From: Apoda limacodes | Lineage: Eukaryota > Arthropoda > Insecta > Lepidoptera > Limacodidae | NCBI GenBank assembly: GCA_946406115.1 | Contig: OX291547.1 | Span: 2,609,001-2,673,000, forward strand | Direction of reading: 5' to 3' | Length of the DNA: 64,000 bases | Part shown: positions 28,701 through 40,700 of the stretch, in pieces | How the letters are laid out: every line of letters starts with the position of its first letter | How positions within the stretch are numbered: position 1 is the stretch's first letter | Program-made: the position numbers and the translations under genes | The notes under the pieces: generated by a model | What the model saw: the letters and a program-made list of their open reading frames with translations, nothing else | Told to the model about the DNA's origin: nothing | Databases searched by the model: none

Positions 28701-31700
28701 ACAAGCACAATAATAATGTAAGCATAACAGTTATACAGGAAAAATTACAATCTCAGTTCAACATGGTAACATTAAGAAGCTAACCTTATCGAAGTCAACA
28801 ACGTTATTTCTGTCTAGGGGCTTCTCAAAAGTTCCAGCCTTTTTACTGGGCTCACTTTCTTTAAGTTTTGTGATGTCGCGACTCACACTTAGCGTTTTCG
28901 GTATCTGCCGTTCAATTTGTTTCTTTATATACCTTTTTTATCATTAAGTATTTTATAATATTGGTACTAGGTTTGAATATAGATCGTTATTGTTGTGGTT
29001 AAAAGTTTGGCGACTGTCTGAATGTGACTGAATGACGTGCCTGATGACCCAAGAGGCATGGGTTCGATTTACAAACATTTATGTGATGATCATTTATGTT
29101 TGTCTTGAGTCTAGGTGTTCTGCGTATAATTGTATGTATTTACAAAAAAAAAGTATTATTATGTATTTGTATCCGTTGTCTGATATCCAAAGGATAAGTT
29201 AGGATTTCGGAACAGACAGCACTGTGTGTTATGTCCAAACAGTAATGATATAAAAAAAAACAACTTGTGAACGTGTGTATGTTTACATGAAAGAAGATAC
29301 ATTAAGCAGCAAGTGTTTGCAACGAGGTAAAGTCAAAATAGTTTATTCAAATTAAGATTTTACAATCACTTTTGAATCGTCAAAGTTATGAAATACTATT
29401 TTTTGAACCCTCCCACCTTCCCTACGGTTCACAATGTGGTTGATTTCTACCGAGAAGAATCCGGCAAGAAACTCGATAGTTACCCTTTTAAAAAACATCA
29501 TAAAAACTAAAAATACAATCAATGTTTTAGATAAAAAATTTAGGCCTTACAATTTTATATTATTTCCATTTTAATTTGGTTTACCTATGCATTCTTTAAT
29601 TCAGCATCTTCAGTCCCAAGGATTTTTATAATTAACATAGTCTGAAATATTGTAGTATGCCTTTTTACAAAGTACTTGCTTGACAAAAGATTTAAATCTA
29701 CTTATTGATAGCTTTTGAATATTATTGGGAACTTTGTTGTTAAAGTGCCCATTATTGCCCCATAAAAAAGTTACTTATTTTGTGTAGACGTGTATCATGC
29801 ACCAACAGCTTATTTTTACTTCTAGTATTTACTTTGTGAACGTCACTTTTCTTGCTGAAACTATTGATATTTTTATGTAGATATAAAAGATTTTCATATA
29901 TGTACTGCGACGCTAAAGTTAAAATGTTTACTTCCCTAAACCTATCCCTCAGAGATATCCTAGATCCTAATTTATAAATAGCAAGAATTAGCCCTTTTTG
30001 TAACAAAAATATTGTATTTACATCAGCAGCGCTACCCCACAATAGGATACCATATGTCATTAAGCTTTGGAATTAGCTAAAATATACTATTTTTGCAGTG
30101 TCGACATCGATCAATTGTCTTATTTTCTTGATCGCATACACAGCAGAGCTAAGTTTTTGGCTAGGTTATGAATATGAGGACCCCATTGAAGATTGGAGTC
30201 CAGCTTTATGCCAAGGAAGACTGTTGAATTAACAAGTTCTAATTGCTCGCCATTATAATATTCATACATGTCTGACTAACATTTGGTAATGTTAATTAAA
30301 CACATTTGGTTTTTTCTTCATTAAATACAATTACATGATTTAATTCATCATAACATGTCTGTCGTCTCTTAACTTTAAAAAGCAAAGAGGTGACATCAGC
30401 AAATAAGACAATGTCATGGTTTTTTACATGATATGGGAGATCATTAATGTAAATAAGAAATCGAAAAGAACCTAAAATTGAGCCCTGAGGGACTTCCATA
30501 GTGACTGCTGATCCCGGAGATCTTTCACCGTTGACATCTATTTTTTGTACTCTCCTACTCATATAGAAGGTCAAAAGGTCGAGAGCTTTGCCTCTACTAC
30601 CATAGTTATGTAGCTTCCTGATGAGATTTTCATGTTGAACACAGTCAAATGCCTTAGATAAATCACAAAACACTTCAAGAGCATCATGCGAATCATCCCA
30701 GGCGTTAAATATATTTTTTGATAGTGCCACTCCTGCATCGGTTGTGGAACGGCCTTTCATAAAGCCAAACTGTTTACTACTAATACAGAAATGGCTTATC
30801 ATTTGACAAGTATGATTTTTTCAAAAACTTTAATAAGTACATGTAGTATTGAAATAGGCCGAAAATTATTAGGATCTGTTGAACTACCTGTTTTAAAAGA
30901 GGTATAACTTTGCTAAGTTTCATCTCATGAGGAAACACATCACTATCAACACAACTATTAAAAATTAAGGCTAAGGGTTGTACTATAACATGAATTATTG
31001 AATTTATAGTTTTTACAGAAAGTCCCCAAAGGTCTGTGGTTTTTTTTATTTCTAATGTTTTTAATGTATTTATGATATTCTTAGGACTAATGTTTTTAAA
31101 TACAAAGGGAACTTAACATTCAGGAACACTAGTTTTTAATAATTTTTCTGCTACAATTGGACTTGAGTTTGGATGTTATGATAATGGTGGTAGTAAGTAA
31201 GTAAGTAGTAGGTAAATGGAAGGATCGGTTAGTTAGAGGTAGACCTCGTCGAACGTCTCTCAATCAAATTGCGTTCGTTCTCAGAAAAAAGGTCAGGAGT
31301 ATACTTAACCTAAAAATAAAGGAGTATACTTAAATGACAGCATTGATGCAACTAGATGAAGCAAAATAAGTGAACCAGGATCAGCAAGTGGAAGTCTTTG
31401 TACTTTGGACGCTGAAGTCTTTTGGGAAACTGGCACGATTAAATGTATGTCTTCAATATGTGAAACTTGTTTAATAGTTTTATCTGTTGTAAACATTTAT
31501 AATTTGTAGTATTGTTAAGTTGGGCCGTTTGTTTTCTTTGCCACAATTTCTATCAACTATTGTCTCACCTTGTCGATCTTGGCTGGGTAGGAGTTGCTAG
31601 TGTCCAGGAACCCTGAGTCGTCAGCATTTTTCTGTGAGTCTTTTCCCATTACACACCGCTTGCTACATTTATTTTTCTTTTCCAGAGTACTCTCCATCTG

Positions 31701-34700
31701 TAAGAGATACAATAACCCCTATTGATTAAATTCGATAAAAGACGTTTATTTCAATTTAAATATTTTTTTATTTGAAATAAAAGCAAATTCGGAACATTCA
31801 TAATAAAATATATAAGGCATTTATTTTACTCCATAGTGAGATCAAACCTCTTCTTATCTCATATCTTGGCATCTCACCAACTGCAATAAATATCATGGTA
31901 TCGCTAAAGTCTTAAAAAATTAAAATAGTCACTTTTTATTTCTTATAATCACACGTGAATATATATTTTATACAATCCAGCATTTTTGTATTACGTACGA
32001 AACCAACGACGTTCCGTGTTTCCTTGTTTAGGCCAATCCTTGTTTAATTTTGTCAAATTCGATAAGATTTTCAAAAATGCAGTACGAAAGTAACGTTACA
32101 TTTTTTCTAAGGGATATTTTGCAAGGTTTGTAATTGTTAATTTGTGTGCTTACACATGTGTAATGAATATTAATAGTTAGTCAATTAGTCAATTCGGGAG
32201 ACCACTTTCATAAGAAATACCATTTCAATAGCATAAAAGTTAATAGTCTGGTCGAGTCCTCTGACCAGATGATTTTGGCATTTGTGCTAATAGAATGCTA
32301 GCAAATCTTGTGGATGGTGTGGGTGATTTAAATGACAAAAACTATACAGTTACCCTGTATACGTATTAAGATAATTGATATAAATGATTAAAATACACGG
32401 TCTCAAACACAAATCCTTAATAAACAGGTGTAAAATATTTGAAATAATCAAATCTACATTATTCAAAGTCAAAGTCAAAGTCAAAATGGTTTATTCAAAT
32501 AAGGATTTTACAATCACTTTTGAATCGTCAAAGTTATAAAATATTATTTTTTGAACCCTCCCACCTTCCCGCCGGTTCACACTGTTGTTGATTTCTACCG
32601 AGAAGAATCCGGCAAGAAACTCGATAGTTACTCTTTTAAAAACACTATCAAAAATATTATCTCTCTAGGTTAACTAAATAGTTCGGTAGTTATTCTTTCG
32701 CTACAACTATCTAATATATGTCTCTACTAAACATAAAAATCATCTAAATACGATGATCTTACTTTGTCTGAATTAATATTGTGACGTTCCACTGAAGTAG
32801 ACTCTTCCGCTGACTTTTCCTGTCCTTCTAAGGGACTTGCTTCTGGACCAAATATCTACAGTAAACGGATTAAAAATTTATATTTATTAATATAAATTAT
32901 ATAGACATGGTGGACCTGTCTGATTCCAGATAAGATATGTGATAAGTTCCAAATGTGTTCTATTTATATACGTGTCTTTGCACCACTGCAGCTAACAGAT
33001 TCAAAACATAATCGCAGGAACTGAAAACATTGACATATTAGACTGATTGTTGATGTTTATTTGAACTCTTACACAGGAAATGGGGCATTATGACGAGTGA
33101 CAGCAACAAATGTGGTTGGGCACAAAGCTCGTAGTGCGTCTCAGGCATCAGACGGATACATGATATCTGAAACTGTTCAACTTACAAACCGATTAACTTA
33201 CCCCGGAACGTATCGCGTCCAACTGACTCTTCATATCAGCTAATTTCTGCATCAGCACTTGATTGATGTCGCTTAAATACTGAAACCAAAGCACAAATAT
33301 AAGAATTAAAAATATATAAATAAAAACGTAAATATATGTAATAAAATAAAATGGAAACAAATTGAGTTTTCAAATAAAAGAAACAAAAGCACACATAATA
33401 TATACTACGCTATTTGTAGACTCGTGTATTTTTCTCGTAATCTGTATACCGTGGGAACCACCATAAATTTCTGTGCAACTCTAGATTGCAGGTTTATTAT
33501 TGGCCAGGTGCGTATAGAACTTGCGCGCTAAGGACTTCATATTTAATAAATCTTCCATGAAGTTTTTCATTTCTTGGAGTCCAATTCTCAAGCAGAATTC
33601 AGTTCCATAATTAAGTCAAGCTGACGTCAAAAAAACTAGGTTGCTACTTTAGAAGTCATAATAGTACGAGATTCGACTGCAGAATTAGCGCAGTCATCGA
33701 GTGTTTGCTAGAAACCAAATTTTTACGCATATTTATGATAAGGAAAATATATATCTACCAGGTTGCCTAACAAAATGTGGCCGATAGTATTTTAAAAAAA
33801 ATTTCATTATCTTGTTTTTTAAATAAAATATCGTCCACTCCATGGCAATATATATAAAAATCCTGAAAAATACGGTTGCCGTGGCGCACTTGGCTGCACC
33901 TCTTCGCAGCCAGGTGTAAACCAGGTGTCAGACAAGGATAGCAATTGCCAGGAAATATAGGATACATTTTTTAATTTTTTTATTTGCTTAAATGTTTAAA
34001 TAATATGTACCAGACGATTAAATACTTGAATAAAATCTAATATATTCTAATCGTATAAGTAACCTTGGTTTTATTTTTCATCAATATAAATTTTTTGTTG
34101 TAATTATTAAATTTGTCATTTTAAAAAGGAAGACATTTCTTTTGGGGTATTTATTAAGTCGTCCCTACTACTGTTTGCACCGGTGGTTGAGAATACTAGC
34201 ATTCGACGCATGTGCAATGGCTATAAAGGCCTATGGCCTATATGGCCTCGTGCTGGCAATCGCTATCCTCGTCTGACTAATGATGTTACGCGGTAACACT
34301 CTTTCACTCTACCTTAAATATTTACCATCTTTAACAGCCAGCAACCCTTATTTGCGGCCAAATTTTATTAAGCAACCGTATATTATAATATATATTAGCT
34401 ACAATTATATATATAAATAATCAAAAACCTGGCTGCGAAGAGCACTAACCCTTATTCTACAATCCTCAGTAGGCTACGATAATCGCCTAAGCTAGTTTGC
34501 AGTACTAGTGATGCAAAAAATTTAGTTTTTACAGACTTTCCAGCTGTTAATTTACGACTCAATTGCCAATTTTTTTTTTACCCTTATAAATATAGGTTAA
34601 GCTAATTCTACAACTGTGTCAAAATACAAGTTGCTGGAAAAAAACTATACAAGTAGAAAAACTGAATCAAGAGTACATCGAATACGCAAATGGCCAGTAT

Positions 34701-37700
34701 GTAGTTCTGCAGCCATTTCAAAATTAAATTGCAACCTGATCATGATTTTTTTTATAAAACTGCAGAAAAACCTCTACTTTAATCACATGGGAAAAACATG
34801 ACAAGGCTCGTATCACAACAGAAGCGGGAAATATCTGTATCGAAAGAAAAAAACAATAAATATAATGTAAAGCTTGAATTCGTGCGATATTCTATATCAA
34901 ATTTCAAGTCGATTTTTCTATTTAAAACAAAAAATTTTTTAAAACAAATTATTTTAAGAGTTTATATCAGTCCATTCTAAGGTAACGGACATAATAATTA
35001 TAATTTATTTTGATTTTCAAAATACCTTATCACAAATTTAGTGTTTATGACATTTTGGTTCACAGTGTGAGACCTCTGCTCTGTTAATTCTACGAGAGCC
35101 ACATACCAGATGGACCGTCTTTACGTTTGGTCACCCAACCGTCAAAACTTTATCATTGGAGATGGTAATAATCAACTTACTTTATCGAAGTCAACAAAGC
35201 AATATTTATTCCGGTCCCCTCCAAGCCTTTCAGCCTCAGTCGTTTTACTGGGCTCAGGTTTATCAACTTTGGTGACGTCATGGCTCTCGCTCTTAGTTTT
35301 CGGGGTCTGTTGATGAAATATCTACGTTAAGTCATAAGGTTGAGAAAAAAGAAGTATTTACTAAGATCGCATTTGAACGAATAGTAAACCTATAGAATTT
35401 ATAACCCAAAAAGTGACGGCAAAATGCATGTCGTAGCGTATATTGTAGAGTCAGGGACCTATATATGATACTTTTTACGATTGTTCTGGGAGCATTCCAG
35501 ATACGAATGAATTAATTAATACTCTTAAAGCAGTCATTAGGGTTAGGGGGTATTACATTCTTATTTTTGCTTCCAATATGAACCCGTTTATTTATTCGTT
35601 CACAACTAACGTTTGTAGCGGAATTAATTATTTTTTTATGGAATTTGAATAAATAGCGGCTGGACACACACCCACATCATAATGTGGAGGACAGTTTTTT
35701 GCCACCAACCACTTTGGTAACCACTTTAGTCCTGCATATTGGTGAGCCCATCGCCGCAAAACTGCTTGTAATAGCAGTGTATCTGGATTAAGGTGGCTTC
35801 ATTTTTTTTAGATAAATTAAATACTTGGTTTAAAGAAATAAAAGGTAAAATGAAAGACCATGGACAGAATCATATACATGGAGAAAAAACTTTAGTAGCT
35901 ATAAGTAAATAATACTAATAACCACTAAAATATTAGTAATTCCGAGGACAAGTAAATTACACTGACGGTTACCATTGAGTTTTACTTATTGTATTTATTA
36001 ACAGAAATAAAACTAGTCTTATTGGAATACCAGTGTTTTTTACTAAAACAAATAAAATTTAATAGAATGCAAAAAACGTATAACATGCACAATCAGCGTA
36101 TAACTACACCGATACGAGTAGATGGTCCTGATGAAGCTCTGTCATGCGAAGCGTACGGTTGATAATAACTGGTCAGTGTACCGGGTAGATGATGAAAGGG
36201 CTGCGGCGGATGGGGGCGTCATCAATCTGTTCAGCGCAAGTTACCATTTGTGGAGCGGCGGTAAAGGGAAATCCCTCGCCAAGGGAGGAGTTATGCCTGG
36301 AGAACGCCTTGTCATACTTGCATTTCGGTATGTCGGAATATATGAGAACTATCGAAAAAAAATCGATATCGCGATAAAAGACGCGTGACGTCAACCTTAA
36401 TTCGTAGCAGTACGATATGATGTTTGTTATTATACTCTATCCACCGAAACGAGTTAATAGAGCATTGTCTCTGTCGCACAATCCCTTACAAAAGATAAGG
36501 ACACAAAAAGGTGAGTGGGCGTCAACTATACTGATAAAAAGTTAAGGTGTGTTCATATGCGATGATTTTGTGCGCTCAATAGTAAGCACTAAAACCACTT
36601 AAGTATTTTGTATTGAACTTAGAGAAAGAAAGAAAAATATTAAGACAATGTTTTAAAATAAAATTATGTATATTTAAATAGTTTAACATATACAATTAAT
36701 TAAATTATTCCGACGTATCACTACTGTCGCTGTCACTTCCCACGTTTATTATGAATGTTTCGGTCATTGTTTCCACATTTCTGTCCATGGCATTCATTTT
36801 CGGTTCTACTATCTCTTCGACATGTTTTATGCATTTTTTCCATTTTGCAGCGTCAATATTTTGAATTGAGTTGTTTAATAACATTTTTAATTCTGCCATC
36901 TTGTATGTTTTGTTGCGGGATGCGACATGTCCTTTAACTTGAGCCCAGATCAACTCTATCGGATTTAATTCGCAGTGATACGGCGGAAGTCGTACCACAG
37001 TTTTATTTTTAGCTTTCGCCATTTCGTCTACGACACGCGCCTCGTACTGCTCCTTATGATTTTTTACGATATTCAGTAGCTCTCGTTTTAATAAATCATC
37101 CTGAAAGGGGATTTGTTTTTCTTTCAACCAATTAATTATCTCTTGTTTTTTATTTTTTTCAGTCGGAATTTGCTCTACTTTTCTTGAGTGGTACGAAGCG
37201 TTGTCCATTACAATAATACAATTATCATGTAACTTTTCAAGAATATTTTTGAACCAATTCTCAAACACTTCGGCATTCATATCTTGATGGTAATCTCCTT
37301 GCTTTTTTGACTCGAACACGTGTAAGCCCCCTTCTACAAATCCATCATCACTTCCAATATGAGTAATTATTAACCTTTTTCCTTTTCCTGGAACAATAAA
37401 AAATTGTATTGAATGATCTGATACAAAGTTAACGCTCACACAGTTTAAGATAACATAACAAACAATAAGTGCCGCCAATTAAGGATCGCTCAGGTACATT
37501 CAAACCTTTTCAAAGAATTGCATTAATGACAAAGACAGTTTTAACAATGGAATTATGTTAAAGAACTTACCGGAAGGATTTTTTAATCCAGTTGTCAGGC
37601 CATCAAGGAATGCGTCGCGTTTATTTTTCACATTTGTATCAGTCCATACGTTTGTAGTAGTATGGCCTTCATTGAGCCAAGTCTCATCCAAATAATATAT

Positions 37701-40700
37701 TTTTTTCTTTTCTTCTCTTGCCATTTTCATTGTCCGCAAATAATTCCTCCGCCAAAAAAATATGTCGTCACGATCAATCAATAAGCTGTTCCTGCATCTT
37801 TTAATGTACCTAAATCCAATCATTTTAAGGATTTTATGAAGTGTTGATCTTTTGAATGTCCCCAAAGTACCATCTTCATTTATTGAATTCATTATTTTGT
37901 CCAATGTCGGTATCTCATTTCGGGAAAATAAATCGTGAACTTTTCTTCTTATAGCACATTTAGTTAAGTCGTCGATTGTGTCTACAATGAAAGTACGTTT
38001 TCTTGTTTTTTTGGGTGAATTTAAAACATTTTTAGTTTCTTTCTCTTTCAGAATTCTATAGATGGACATCCAATGAACACCCATAGATGATGCAACAGCT
38101 TTCATGACGTCATTGTTTGAAGGGGATTCCATGGAACTCCTCATAGATTGATACATGTTCCATATCATTGTTTTTTCAGTCGAGGAAAAGGCTCGTCGTC
38201 GCCTTTTTTCCACAGAGTTACCTCCATGTAAACTGTCGGCCATCTCACTTAGGCAAATCGACAGTAAACTCAAAAAGTCCGTTATACAAGCGCCAAGTCT
38301 TTAGGAATGCAATCAATCACAAAGCCGGGTCACACGTAACAAAATTATCCAGAGTCCAAATAACAAGCCGAGTCAAAAAATAAAATAATAGATTGCACTA
38401 GCACAGTGAGCACGTCTGAACAGTACGAGTCGCACGAACAAACTAAAAAAACTCGCGCTGTGAACACAGCCTTAACGTCATTGTTCGACCAATCACATGC
38501 CAGTTCATTTTTCCCCTATTAACTCGTTTCGGTGGATAGAGTATAGTACACTTCACTGAAATTGGTCTTCACTGTAATGACAAGTGACAAGTGTGTGTGT
38601 GTGTGTTCAGTAGTGTTTTATCTGCCCACTTTAATAAAGCTTTTTTTAATCTTTAGTAAGCTTTATTTGTTGATATTAATAACCCTACTCATAAATTCGA
38701 GAAAAGTTTTATAGGATTTGTAAAATTCTATAATCCGAAGTACAAATTATTAATTACGGCAATGAATAAAACTATTTGTTGTTATTATATTATGGAATTA
38801 ATAAAATTTACTTAAATTTATATTGTTTTGTAATTTCCAGAAAAAAAAATTTGAAATTAATAAAATTTAGTATTAACCATCGATATGAAAAAACAATAGA
38901 TATGTCCAAAAAGCACCGGCAAGCTAGCCGTCCATAGTCTAATTTTTAGACTATGTTGAGTAGCGCATCGATTTGACGCAACAAACACAAGGTCACCCTC
39001 GGCGAGTGAACATCTAAAGATATTTTGTTTTTGACGTGACAACGTCTTATAAATTGGTTTGCCGGGTGACACTTCAAGAAACTGCGTTACGCTCCGCTCA
39101 CGTTATGCGCTCACAATGAGAGCGAGTGAGAGGCACGCGCCCGCCTAAGAGCGAGAGAGACAGACATAAAATCATTGTCACGTAAAACTTTCGCCCGTAT
39201 ACCGACTTTACAGGCAACCAGTTTTTATTTCAATAATGTCGTATTGTGCTGTAAAAAGTTGTAAAAACTATAAAAAAAAGGTAAATAAGAGTTCCAGCGA
39301 CGTAACTTAACACACTTTAGTATAATTTTTTCATAAATAACCGATTTACTTTAATTTATAATAAATTACTTTAATAGAGGTGCACTATTTTTATCGAAAT
39401 CATGTTAGTCATCACTCTAATCTTGTTCATAAAAAGTGTTATTTTTTCAATTTCATGGCATAATTTTAAACCTTTTTTTTATTTGTGATAAAAAGAATAA
39501 ATTACACTTGAACTGTGACTGTTTTTCAAGATTATTAGGATATCGTTTCATAAATTCACAACGAAAATAAATCGAAGACAATAAAGTACCTCACCTCTAT
39601 TTGAGTAGAAATTGTTGTCGAGTCTTTATTTCGAAAAATTATTGACCTAATCTAAACCGTATTACAATGACATAAAGAATAAATTAAATATCTGATGCGC
39701 CATCTATCCGTGAGTAGCTAAACTAATATCTATATCGCTTAGCGAAATAGCTTAATTTGCTTAGTGTTGTACGCATGAGATAAAAATATCGATGTTTTTT
39801 ACCCGTTGTGATCAATTTACACCTGTGGAAATGAAGTGAATTGATGCTTGTAGTCAATGGAATGTTTTAGGGTTGCGTTCAAAATTTCAATAGCGTTCGA
39901 ATAATTAAATTATTTTTAAAAAGTTTAACAATTCTGTCAACCTGTGGGTACAATCAGTTAAATGAAGATTTAATTATACATTTTGACGCGCTTATTTAAT
40001 GCAAAATACATCTAAAAATACTGCTTTTCATCCGAATAATATTTTAAATGCGAAAGTTTGGATGTTTGTTACTCAATCGCGCGTCAACCACTGGACGGAG
40101 CGGGATGAAACTTGGCATACATTTAGGTTTAGTCCTGGAATAGAAAGAAACTAGGCTATTTTTTTACCCCGGAAAATTCACAAGTCCCCACTTGTACGAA
40201 CTACAGCTTTACATAGCACACTTTCATAGTACCATCAAGGAGTTTCCGTAAAAATTTCCCGCCGATAACCAGTTTATTTAGGGCGGGTGGAGCCGCTGGG
40301 CAAAATCTAGTCAGTAAGAAACTGTTGTATAATATTGTGTCAAAGTAAATATAGTTTTAGAGAATTTGTCTAGCCCCGAGCTTTCCTGTGATTTATAGAA
40401 GTGTTTCGTTGTTTTATTTAATATACAGGATGATGGACTTGGATAATGTGTTTATTTCGCTTTTATGTTATGTGATTGTTAACTTTTGCATGCTTTTGCG
40501 AGACTTCTTAACGTCTGGAAAATAATACAACGAGTAGTGTATGTGGAGTAAAACCTATAACTAGCTTTTGCCTGCTGCTCTGACTGCACTAAATTTGGTT
40601 ATCAGTGTTAAATTTCTACGGAAACTTCTTTTTTTAGAAAGAAAGTTTGCAATAGCAAGCTACAGCTGAAGCTATAATTCGTCCGCGTGTAATTTGGTTA

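Larger units (their letters stand above)
36433..38543 (-). mobile_element. Sailor-type (DD82E) IS630/Tc1/mariner transposon, apparently intact
   Basis: 2,111 bp bounded by perfect 28-bp inverted repeats (36433-36460 and 38516-38543; outer bases tactctatccaccgaaacga) and by TA on both sides (36431-36432, 38544-38545), the target duplication expected of this superfamily. It contains one transposase gene on the minus strand. It sits in the Rpgrip1l intron between exons 12 and 13. Confidence 0.92.

Noticed and set aside
36122..36394. Overlapping 60-88-codon frames on both strands
   Set aside because: No recognisable product, no splice or promoter context; probably an old repeat.
38857..39072. 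Minus-strand 71-codon frame and its partner at 41520-41708
   Set aside because: They share a peptide only because both run through the inverted terminal repeats of the P-like element.
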